From Archegozetes longisetosus (taxonomy: Eukaryota; Arthropoda; Arachnida; Sarcoptiformes; Trhypochthoniidae): a stretch of DNA of 64,000 nt. This document shows positions 24,786 through 36,163 of the stretch, in pieces (within the stretch, counting starts at the first letter, position 1; each line of letters begins with the position of its first letter). The stretch spans positions 1,184,001-1,248,000 of the forward strand of contig JAEMBT020000002.1 of assembly GCA_018873245.2 (NCBI GenBank), written 5' to 3'. The position numbers and the translations under genes were made by a program. The notes below the pieces were generated by a model. The model saw nothing but the letters and a program-made list of their open reading frames with translations. It was not told the DNA's origin and searched no databases.

Positions 24786-25307
24786 ATGCGGTTATCAGTG
24801 TCACTGTCAGTAATAGTGCTTTTAATAATTTTTGATCAAATAAACTGGTGCGAAAGCTCAGATTTGTTTGAACATGGGGCTGTATTCAAGAAGCACTTGT
24901 TCCGTGTTTTATATAAACATAAAAAATATCTCAAGAAGAAGGGATTAGCAGTTGGGGCGGCAGCTTTGGGAGCCGCCAGTACTAAGAAGAAGAAGATTCC
25001 TCTTCCAATTCCTTATCCAATACCGTAAATAAATTTTTAACCTTTGAAGGAATTTTGAATTCTCAAATTTTTTCAACTTCTCAAAATAGTTTTAGACTCC
25101 CCAAAATCCCTCAGATCTTTTGAAACTTATAAAGATTTAAGGTTTTGATCAATTTTTTGTCTATATTTTAGAATCGTTCGTCAGCCTATCATTCATGATC
25201 CGATACTCGGTATAAAGTTATTAAAATATCAAAAGTTTGCCGCTTTAACTGGACATGGATTTGGAGGTATTGGTCATGGTATAGGAGCTATCGGCGGTTT
25301 TGGCTAA
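24786..25307 (+). CDS. Small secreted Gly-rich protein, tandem family member 3
   Basis: Exons 24786-25024 and 25172-25307, phase-2 junction, 124 residues. Same plan as member 2: signal peptide ending near INWCES, an acidic spacer (SDLFEHGAVF), a basic segment (HLFRVLYKHKKYLKKKGLA), an Ala-rich region, STKKKK, and a proline hinge (IPLPIPYPIP). The exon 2 core is RQPIIHDPILGIK and YQKFAALTGHGFGG, with a shorter Gly-Ile tail ending GGFG. It is closest to member 2 across the basic segment, indicating a recent duplication. Confidence 0.85.
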
Positions 25308-25412
25308 ATGATGTTAACTTTTTAATCGATTTTTTGTCAAATATTCCTGTAAATAGTAAATCAATGAAACATTTTGTATACATGTATTTCTTATGTTAGT
25401 GGTTACATTTGT

Positions 25413-25560
25413 GAAATTGTCTTGTTATCGGAATCCGTCCATTGTCTTTGAGCTATCTTTTAGTTCAAGTTTATGTAAACAATTTTCCTGTTATTTGTAT
25501 TGCTTGTCTAGTCTTTAATTATATGTTGTTCAAAGTTATTCCTTTAAAAACAGTTTCGAA
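25413..25560 (+). promoter_or_regulatory. Conserved 3' flank of family gene 3
   Basis: Has GAGCTATCTTTTAGTTCAAG, CCTGTTATTTGTATTGCTTG and TCTAGTCTT, as in the other three 3' flanks. Confidence 0.5.
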
Positions 25561-26915
25561 CTATTTTTTGTATCAAATGCTATTTCAAATATTTTGAACA
25601 TGAAATTATAATTCCTGTTTTGTATAGGCTTTTCATAATTTTCTTATGATACAATTTATAACGAATAAAATTGAATCGATTGTTAGTACTTGTTTGGCAA
25701 TTTTTCCTAATAGAATTTATTAGCTTTCGAAAGTTTGTTTCCAACAAGACAACGATGAATTTGACTCAAACAGTTTGAAAATGACTACTTATCTTATATA
25801 AACTATGAAAAAAAAATGTTATTCAAGGAAATTTATTAAAAGCATTGACTACATTTTAATTTCAATAAATGCAAAATAAATCAAGTACAACAACATTCTT
25901 AAGAGTTTCTTTTGGTAAAATCAAGATAAGTTGCAATTCAATCAAGTTTTCAGAGCATTTTTTGAAGGTTTTCACATAAACTTATTCGTCGCTCTCTTTA
26001 TCTACGCAAGAGATGAATATTTCTATAAAGAAATTTACTGATGCGTTTGAATTAGGTTTTGAATCAATAACAATTGCTGATTGAATCTTTAAATGCAGTT
26101 CTATCACTACTTATATAGTCTTCAATGATATGCTTAACCAAAATACACTTTCAGTTTGCGCTAACATGAGATTCAAGTATCTCTTGTATCTTACCAGTTC
26201 ACTATCACCTAATTCTATACAGTATTTATGACGAAGATTATTTTGTCTATCACCTAAAACATTGGATTATTACTAAGACAAGAATTTTGAGGAATGAAAA
26301 TTTTTAATTGAAATTATCTTCAAATATACTCAAGCTAAAATATAGGTCACGAAATCAACCAAAGATTAAGTATTTGTAAAAAAGACTTGCTCAAGCATCG
26401 ATTGAAAAAATTATGAAAATATCAACTGGAAAATGCTTAGTAAAACCAATTTCATAATCAAATTATTTTATATCTTTGTTAGAAAATCAAACAATCTTTT
26501 TCTAGACAACTATCGAACGAACTTTTAAACAAAACTTTGAACAACAATTTTTCGCATAGTTATCTAGAAAACTCTTACCAAACCAATCGAATATACTATG
26601 AAAGGTCTAAAAGATTGATACAAATTACTAATTATTGATGCCTTAACAGCAAGTATATCAATAGATGACCGACTATAAAACCAGTTGAACCTCTAGGAAA
26701 TAGCACAAACACGTTGTCCATTATTTCCATTGAAGCCATTCTGAACATTAAGAATATAAATTTTGAAAAAGCAATTATTTTACAGAAGCAATTATCAAAA
26801 AACTATTGTTATAATAATGTCTATGTATCTGTAAACCAGATTAGGCGAAATTTTTTCACAAAGCGGAAAATAAGGCAGAAAATTATGGAAAATAAAAATT
26901 ACTCTAAATATTAAA
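25561..26915. other. Spacer between family genes 3 and 4
   Basis: AT-rich sequence. A plus frame at 26714-26914 has no support. No fifth, decayed copy of the family was recognised here. Confidence 0.4.
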
Positions 26916-26919
26916 TTTC

Positions 26920-27022
26920 TTGATGACAAACACTGACAGTTTTGTTTGTATATAAAAATAGCAAAAAATAGCCCATAATTAACTGGTTGGCCAAAAATAT
27001 TTTGGTATAAAAAGTAAATGGC
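26920..27022 (+). promoter_or_regulatory. Promoter of secreted-protein gene 4
   Basis: GATGACAAACAC at about 26920, TTGTATATAAAAATAGC at about 26945, and a TATAAAAA box at 27006-27013, followed by GTAAATGGCGTGAGAATTTT. Order and spacing match genes 1 and 2. Confidence 0.65.
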
Positions 27023-27201
27023 GTGAGAATTTTGAAGTCATTTTTTCGCTATATGTTTCGTGAAATGAGATTAAGCTTGAGAAATATGAGCTAAATTCTC
27101 ATTTTGACAAAAGATTTCTGTTGTATAAGTAATGTAAAAGTTTTTTAGTGCTTGTTTTAGTGCTCGTTTTAGTGCTTTACTGGACTTTTTTGTATTGAAA
27201 A

Positions 27202-27708
27202 ATGCGTTTTTCAATAACACTTTTAGTATTATTTTTAACAATATTTTTCAATCAAATAAATTGGTCCGAACCTCATGTTCTTCACTATTTAGTAAAACAC
27301 AAAGATTTCCTCAAAGTGAAAGGATTAGCCGCTGCAGCAGGTCTGGCAGCTGCGAGTGGACTCAAGAAGAAGATAATACCAATTCCAATACCGATTCCAA
27401 TCGAGTAAACAAACTTTTGACAATTTTCAAAAACTCTTTGAACTTTTCGAAGGCCTTAAAAGCTCAATGAAAAGTTTCAAAACTTAATGAAAACTTGAAA
27501 ACTTAATAAAAATTTAATTAAATTATTTTACAGTGTTCTTCATCCGCCTATTGTTCACCCTATTCTATACCCGCCATTCCAGGTTCCTGGCCCACCGATT
27601 GTGGGCATAGGGGGTAAAAGTGTAGGCCTAGGAAACTTCGGTGGAGGATATGGCGGAGGTTTTGGTGGTTTCGGAGGTGGTTTTGGAGGCGGTTTCGGCT
27701 ATGGCTAA
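27202..27708 (+). CDS. Small secreted Gly-rich protein, tandem family member 4 (divergent)
   Basis: Exons 27202-27404 and 27534-27708, phase-2 junction, 125 residues. The signal peptide (MRFSITLLVLFLTIFFNQ, then INWSEP) is followed by a short basic segment (HYLVKHKDFLKVKGLA), Ala-rich sequence, KKK and an (IP)n hinge. Exon 2 has diverged: HPPIVHPILYPPFQVPGPP replaces the usual core, the FAALTGHGF motif is missing, and the tail is a long GGGFGG repeat ending FGYG as in member 1. Promoter, intron position and 3' flank still match, so it belongs to the array. Confidence 0.83.
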
Positions 27709-27809
27709 GATGTTTCAGCCATTCAAATGTGATTTTGTGCATCAATTCTGTACATAATTCAATCAAACTTTCTTTATACTTGTGTTGCTATGTATTTGTG
27801 TCCATTTGT

Positions 27810-27975
27810 GTGATATTGTCTTGTTACCGGATTCTCGACCGTAATCTTGAGCTATCTTACAGTTCAAGTTTGTGTAAACTATAAACTATCGTCCTGTTAT
27901 TTGTACTCTATGTCTAGTCTTAAGTTCTATCTTTTGTTCAAATTATTTCTACTCAAAACTGCTGTGCAATTTTAC
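27810..27975 (+). promoter_or_regulatory. Conserved 3' flank of family gene 4
   Basis: Has GAGCTATCTTACAGTTCAAG, GTCCTGTTATTTGTA, TGTCTAGTCTTAAG and CTGTGCAATTTTA, as after the other members. Confidence 0.5.
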
Positions 27976-29529
27976 TAAACAGTTGATAATTTTTTCCTAC
28001 TTATTTGATAGTTCACAAATTTTTAGTAGTTAATATTTGCACATGATTCAATTGTAATGATTTTTAAAGACAAATTCATTATGAATAAAATAAAACCTAT
28101 TCTTGAAAACTTGTAATTTTTACTCTTTCTAAACCTTCAATCATCGTTAACCTTCAAAAAACAGTATAATAAGCCTAAAAACATTTTATATAAATGGGTT
28201 GAATATAAAAAGCTAAAATAAAAGTCATTTGTTATATCAATAAATTCGATAGTATTGAAAATGAACAAATTTTGTAAAAATAGTTCAACTTTTCCTGCAG
28301 AAGTAGTAGTAAAACAATCCTTTAGTTATGCCCTTATTCACCATTTAAATACTCATTCGCATAATTACACGCGATTTAAACCCAAATTTACAATTAATGA
28401 GAACTTGAACCAAAAAAATCTAGTATCAAAGCTTATGCTATTCTTAGAAAATTAGCAGTCACATGAAAGCGGACAAAAACCAGTATTTGAAGGCCTCATG
28501 AAAATACACATTTATAACTCGTTACCTAACGTTACGCTCAATGATATCACGGATAGTACACGTGCTTTTAGATTAAGTCAAATCTGTATATACGAATTTG
28601 ATAAAATTAAAATCTAATTTCATGTATATTAAGTAATTTTATGCAATTTTTTCAGCACATTCTCATTTTTGCCCTTAATTTGTTGCATTAATGTATATGG
28701 ATTGTAAAATAAGCCCCAGATAGACCTCAAATTTTGTTTATAACGATAAAAGTAGTCCTAACTGTAAATAATAACAGTTAATGCTATTTAATTTAAATAT
28801 CAATAAATAACTATACCATTGATATTATTTTTGACAATTCAAAGAATAATGGGAGAAACAAATATTTCTAAGAAAGTTAGTGAGTTTTCAAGATTTTTGG
28901 GAATCGTTGGTATTTTTCCACTATTTATAAAAATTTTCAGATTTTGCTGTACTGTTAAGTTGAATGACCGCACCCTCAATGCCAAGTAACATAGACAGCA
29001 CAAATAACGTAAACTAGATTTTGGCGTACCCAGTACCCTACAAAATATCGCTTATTCATACAATCGTAAAAGTTATCAGCTTTTAATCCCCCAAAACGTA
29101 ACTATCGCTTAATTGGCAGCTGCGCTCGTCCTCAATATTGTATTGTATTATAGTTGTATTGAGCAATAAGAGACTAGACGTTAGTATAGATGATACTAAC
29201 AGTCCATTTAAATAGACGTCGCATAAAATTGGTTTTAAGTACCTTTAGTAGTAATTGACTTAATTGAGCTAATTGTTAAACCCGAAAGATTATTTTTTAC
29301 TAAAATTAAGTTTCAGTTAATATAGTATTCAATTAGTTACCATATAATGAATTATTTTGTAAAATCTAGACTCCGGAGAAACCAATTGATGTTTACTTTA
29401 GCTAATAATAAGTTTAATAAGTTTTGTCATAAGAGCCATTGCTAGAAAGAAAAAATTTCTTCAAAATCTAAAAAAGATTTTCAATTTTTATGATAATTGT
29501 TTAGTTAATGAAAAAAGTTTTCTCAAGTC
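27976..29529. other. Intergenic, no gene seen
   Basis: AT-rich stretch between the secreted-protein array and the BCKDK gene. The frame at 28255-28455 looks random. Confidence 0.45.
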
Positions 29530-32500
29530 ATGAAACGCTTATTATTAACGAAAACGACTCGATCTCTAAGTCCTGGATGTAATCGTATAATGACTTCGAG
29601 CCATGAAATCGAGACCAAGACTTACAGTAATAATAGTGGTAATAATATTAATAATAATATAAATAGTCATAGTCTTAACGGTCAGAATGGCTTTAATGGT
29701 ACTAATGGTCAACGAGCCAGTTGTGCTGTTTCCCGAAGTGTTAGCTGGTTTTACAATCAGTCGGCTATCGACATCGCGGCTGCAAAGGTATTGAAAACTT
29801 TCAATTTTTATTTGGTTATCAGTTTTACTTTGTATTGACTGGTTTTGTTCAACGTTTCTTCATTAGTTTTGTTCAGTTCACTAGTCAATTGACTAGTCTT
29901 CAAGTTTTATTTTGATAGCTACCATGTACACCATTTCTTTTTAATTGTTTAGGTTAGGGTTTGTTTGAGTTTTTACAAAATGTATCTACTATTCAATCTA
30001 TTAACTATGTATCTCATTAAAGATTTAATGGTTTTGTTTAAGATTTTTTCTTCAGTAGTTTTGCTTAAAGTTTTATTAAGAAATTTTTGAAGATCAAGTT
30101 GAAAAAATGGTTAGCTTAACTCAGATTAAAGTTTCATTTTGAATTTTTTTTTAATAAAATGATGTCTGTCACATCAATATTAGTGGCTATCTTTTCAATT
30201 ATGTTTCACCTGTCTATCTCTGAAAAAAATTCAACTCAAACTTAATCTTTGAAGCATTGATTACTTTGTTATTCTTATTTCGGAAGTTAAGGTTCATTAT
30301 AACTAATAAAATTTGCACTCGTGTTGCAGTACTTGTGTTTTAGTTTTGGTGTAATATTAAAAGTAACAGGCGATAAAGGCTGGAGAGCAAAATTTTCTAG
30401 TAATAAAAACCAAAGTATAACATATTGATAGCAAGTTGATAAAGTACAAGTATTTTTAGTCATAACCTGTTAGCACAACCTAAACAGACTACTTTGGAGA
30501 AACTAATCGATAGGTCACTGAAAACCGTATAAAGAAAATCGATTTATTTTAAACATTTCAATATTAAAATTAAATAGCTAGAAAATTATTGTAAAAATAG
30601 TTACGAATCTCAGACGACTCCAGAAGGATATAATAGAAAAAAAACTTTGATACGATACATTTCTAGAACCTGCGGTTTCAAATTGAATGTCATGTGAGTG
30701 GAAAGTGTGCTTTTTATCATTCAATACAAAGTTTCATAAGTACGACTACCTTGCACTCGAACACCATTTGATTAGATAACTACGAACTGTATATTTCGCA
30801 TTCAATTTTGAATACATTTATGTTTTATTTATAGCCTTCTGTACGATTGACACCAGCGACGATACTTTATTCCGGTAAAAGTCCAGATGGAAGTCATTTA
30901 TTGGTAATTAATTGATAAAAACTTTTTCATATCTAACCTATCTCTTCTCTAACTCATGATTTATTCTAACGTGACTGCTTTTATATCTTTTTCAATGACT
31001 TAGCTTTAATCATATATACGTAATAAACTCCTTCAATATGATTATTTAAATTTAATCAACAATATTTTCGCGAGTATTTTTTAAAAACTGCATGCAACTT
31101 TTTGTTTTATAACTTACATAAAACTGAAAATGTTATTTTCATTTTATTTTTCATAAATACAAGCTTTTAAGAAACTTTAGGAGACTTACAGTATATAAAT
31201 TTGACTTTACTCTTAAGAGATGCAAATTTTCAGTTTTAAAAACTAGTTTATCAGAAGTTTTGACTGTAGACAAACTTTGAACTTTAGACTACTTTTGCAT
31301 ACTTTGTGCTTACTTTAATAACATTAATATAGAAAAATAATTACTTAATCTATATTTGAATAGCGAAGTGCACTATATCTCCAAAAGGAACTACCGGTTC
31401 GTATAGCGCACAGAATCGCTGGATTTCGATCACTACCATTCCTGGTTGGCTGTAATCCAACTATTTTGGCAGTACATGAAATGTATATCAGGGCTTTCTA
31501 TATGCTCGCTGAATATCCACCGGTAATTCACAATTGATTAAATAATTCTTTGTATCCTTTGAAAATAGATTTTTCATTAAGAGGCAGTTTTTGGTTCAGT
31601 TAATTCTGAAATATAGCTAGTGTCAAATCCTACTTTATTCATTAGAATCCCTACTAAACAATAACATAATTTTTCAGGTTTTTGTCACTAATTAGTTGAT
31701 TAAAAGTTTGACTCTAATTAAAATTCTTATGAAATTAAATAATTTGTTGAAATAATTTTTCATCAATAGTTATCTGATTATTAAGCATTGATTTCTATAA
31801 CTCTGACTAATATTTATTACTAAATAGCATATACTCATAAGAGTGTTCACTGATAAAACGTATAGCAATTTTTTGGACTTCTTATGATTAAAAGATTGCA
31901 AGTTTGACAGTTAACAGTTGACTAAAAACAGTTAAAACAATTCAACTTAATATTCATTGATCTAATTTTTGTACATAAATATTTTTAGATAACAGACCAT
32001 GAATCAGAAAAAGGTTATTCATCGCTCTTAAGACAATTACTGGACACACACAAGAATGTTGTCACACAATTAGCCGAAGGCTTTCGGGAATGCAGAAAAC
32101 ATATACAGGTAATTAAACTCTATTTCAAGCTCAAAATACAATTTTAATAAGTCAATAAACTATAATTTAATCCCACATTCATTTCGAAGCCATTAAAAGT
32201 TAACTTTCATGAAGCTATTTAAACAAAATTTAATTCTTTATTTACTTCTGCCCAAAGAATGAAGACTTAGTCCGCAAATTCTTGGACCAAACCCTAACCT
32301 CACGTCTAGGTATCCGTATGTTAGCTGAACATCACTTGGCGTTAGCCGAAAATAACGAGAGACCGAATTATGTCGGGATAATAAACGTGACAATGAAACC
32401 AAAAGAAGTGATCGAATCCTGGGTCGAATTCGTGACCAAACTTGCCGAGCATCATTACGGAAAGTCACCGCAAATCAAAATTAATGGTCATATCAATGTT

Positions 32501-33479
32501 CATTTCCCTTATATTCAAACGCCACTCGATTATATTCTTCCAGAGCTGCTTAAGAATGCTGTTCGGTATTAATTATTTTGATTTATTAGATTTTTGCATT
32601 TATTTTTATACGTTTAATGTGATTTGCTTGGTCAGATATTTAGTTCATGTGTTTTGGTAGTATTTTTCTTAGCTTTTTGTCCATAGCCTGTGCAAAATAT
32701 GTTACCTTTCCATAATTAGGTGAAGCGTTTTTCTTAGTACTGTTTTATTAAACTTTCTATTCTTATATTTCTTTTGAATCATTGAATAGTTGAACACAGC
32801 TTTTATTTTTACAACTTGATTTCAAGGATATTCATGGCTTGTCAATTTTTTATCTTTTATTAGAATAATGACATGAAAATATTTTTCTTTATTCTTTTTT
32901 TATATTATCGAATTATTTCTCTCGTATTTAGACTAGAATTGAAATAATTAGTTACGAACAATAAACTTATTAATTACTTGACTTATTTTATTGTTGAATG
33001 AGAAATGTATGTTATACCTTTATGTAAACTAGAATAATGTCAAATGTAATGAACTTCTAATTGAATTTGTCCAATTAAATCTGATTAGAGCCACAATCGA
33101 AGCTCACTTAGACTCCGCAACTCTACCACCAGTGACAGTAACCATAGCCACGAATGACATAGACTTCATAATCAGAATCTCAGACCGTGGTGGAGGAATA
33201 CCCCACCATTTAGTGAATCTAGTGACTCAATATCATTTCAGTACGGCTAACCAAAGAACTGATTCCAGGCTCGATGGCGGATTATTGGGAAATATGATGC
33301 AGGACAGTGTCACTCGTTCTTCGCCAATGCATGGCTTTGGGTTTGGTCTTCCAACTTCTAGAGCTTATGCCGAATACTTGGGTGGAAAGTTGACTATTGA
33401 GTCGATGCAAGGAATCGGTACTGATGTCTATCTAAGGCTTAGACATATTGATGGAAAACAGGAATCTTTTAGGATTTAA
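29530..33479 (+). CDS. BCKDK: Branched-chain alpha-ketoacid dehydrogenase kinase, mitochondrial
   Basis: Exons 29530-29787, 30835-30903, 31364-31522, 31989-32108, 32258-32565 and 33089-33479 join in frame at GT-AG sites. The product inactivates the branched-chain ketoacid dehydrogenase complex in the mitochondrial matrix by phosphorylating its E1 subunit. The N terminus ([15 protein letters not shown]) is basic and fits a targeting peptide; an Asn/Gly-rich insert follows (about residues 33-60). Hallmarks: [36 protein letters not shown], the N box in [10 protein letters not shown], the G1 box in SDRGGGIP, the G2 box in [19 protein letters not shown], and the C terminus [12 protein letters not shown]. 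The [20 protein letters not shown] loop separates it from pyruvate dehydrogenase kinases. All ATP-binding motifs look intact. Confidence 0.95.
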
Positions 33480-36160
33480 ATGACTTGACGACTAATTGTG
33501 TGATTAAATGGTTTTTTGTAAAGACAGAACAAGTCACTAGCTTTATAGAATCGACCTGTTCTGTTCTTTATGCAAACTATTTAATATTTTTAATATAAGA
33601 CTCTGTTTCTTAACATATTTGACTATCTTTTCTGTTGATCCACTTCAAGAAAATTGCTTTTCATATTTGAATCATAATTATCAACATATAGGTTATATAT
33701 AGAAAGCTAAAAAATCTTAAAACCTGTGATATATAGTCCACACTGATTATTTGACCAATTATTTTGACTTATTGTGTAATAATCTTTCAATTATTTGATT
33801 TGTTAAGTATTTGAGGACATGTAAGACATGCTTTTTTCAAATTCTATTCTCCAATCATTAATTCACTTATTGTAAAAGTTATTTCAAAATTATTCAGCTT
33901 TCAACTAAAAAGCTTTAAAAGAGGTTAAAAATTCAAATCTATAGACGAACTGATGTTTAGGTTTCACTATTTTTCTTTTGGAAAGAAACTTTTACCAAAC
34001 TTTTGTTGTCTCGTTCAACTCGTACCTAAACTTAAGGTTTATTTTAACTTTTGCCAGAAGTCAAATTTAAATAACTTTTAATTCACTATTTTCTTTATAG
34101 TTCATTTCTGTATGTCTCTCATTTCTTATGTAATCAATTTTCGGTTAATTTTCCGGTTATAATACAATCATATTATAGTAATTATTATATAATATTTCGA
34201 TTGATTATATTTTTTTCAAAATATTTAATTTCTATTCATAAAAATTGAATGTGTTTGTAATAAATTTGTAATCGGCTTATGATTCCATATTATCATAAAC
34301 TACACCAAAAAAATAAATGAACGTTAACAATGAAATTAAGTCTATTCTGTCTTCTATTGAGCTATTGATCCACAAGTGTTTAACTATTATTTTTTCAGAA
34401 ATCATTAAAATTATCAGGATTGTCACGAAACAATCGGTTAATTGAATAAAAGTAAATGCTAACCATTCAAATAAGAGAGGCTTGAGATAATCGCAAAAAT
34501 CTTTCTAATGGTAAAACGAGTTTAATGGTGAATATAAAATTTCTGATAATAAAATTCGATCAAAAAATTGACACTGATACTGGAAGTATCTCAAGTGATT
34601 ATCGGATTTGAATTTGAGACTAAAACTTTATTAAAGTTCTTGTCCTCGCATACCTAATGAACAAAACCTTAGCTGCGAATATGCCCCAAGTGACCATATG
34701 TACACATGCAGGAAATCGATTATTCAAGTACTATAATATGTTAGATAATGAACGTTACAATACTTATAGATATTTTTTAAACAAAAATCCGTATAAATTT
34801 CATTTTAATTATATATAGTGGGCATAATATGAGTGAAAAAATTATTTAAACAAATTTTGATCACAATGAGAACAGCAAATTAAAACATAATCGTTACAAT
34901 CATTTGTATCACAATCACTTGAATCACTTTGAAAGCATAGTTAGCAATTAGAAATTTTCCCCAATAAAAGTTTGTAAAAAGTTTTGTATATCACAGCATG
35001 TTTTACATGCAAAACTAGTATATTTCGGGTATTTATTTGTGGACACTCGGAGCACATTCGCAAGTAAGATTATGTTTATTAGGTATGTCAAGACTAGTAT
35101 TTTAATAAAAATTTAGTCTCAAATTCAAACCTGGTAATCACTTGGGAACTTGCAGTGTGAGAAACTTAATAATAACGTTGATAGCAACCAGAAGTGATGT
35201 CAAGTGATCGCATGCTCTCCATCAGAACATAAGGAAGAAAAACATCCTTTCATTGTTAATTCTTTATTTAAGTTTAGAATAAATAGAAACTAATTTATTA
35301 ACTTTGATCTAGTGTTATTAGAATTGAATTAGAGTCTTCAATAAATGATTTCATTAATTTGTACTGAAAGTCTTAAAATGTTTCATAACTATCTGCCTTA
35401 ACAGTAATTAATAACTAGATTTGGCTGTAAGTCAAGCGAATCATCGTGAAAACTGATTGAGAAACTAACAATTGGGAGAACGACAATTATTGCTTTAATT
35501 TAATAAACTTTTACCTAACAATTAAGTGACAAATAAGACAAGTAAGTTTAGCACTGTTTTGCGTGACTATCAGTTATTGGTTTTGCTAGTATTGTGTTGT
35601 GCATCACGATTGATTTCCTGCAGTGCATAAGTCAGACTATCCACTGACCAAAAGCTAATATATTTATATATATAAATATTAGAACAAACGCCAAATAACC
35701 AGTACTAGTTTGTGTGAACAGGGCTATTATTTTGACAATAAGCCGACGTACGTCATGTTAGTTTCAGATTTGACACTTGAATAAAAATAAGTTTCCTCAC
35801 AAAAACCCGTAGAAATATTACACTGAAATGAACGCTTAAAATCAACAAAATTTTTTACAAGCAACTCAACCCTAGTAAATAAAATAACGGGACAACATTC
35901 GTAAGCCCATACCTTTTTACAACACAAAGTGTGCTACAAAACCTATACAAACTGACTATTAAAATATATCGAAATTAGATTGTAGAAAATCTATTACTAA
36001 TTTTGATATAACGCAAGGGCGGCGGCAGTAAAACACCTATAAATGAGTCAAGCAATTGATTACATTAACAGTTATTGAAAATAATTGTCAATTCAGTACT
36101 TATCGTAACTTAATTCAATTAAAACTAAACAAATACAAATCAATTAAGAAGTAACAACCC
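33480..36160. other. Intergenic between BCKDK and septin
   Basis: AT-rich sequence with no exon recognised. The minus frame 35727-35927 has no domain. The last 150 bp should include the septin promoter and 5' untranslated region, but no motif is distinctive. Confidence 0.45.
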
Positions 36161-36163
36161 ACC

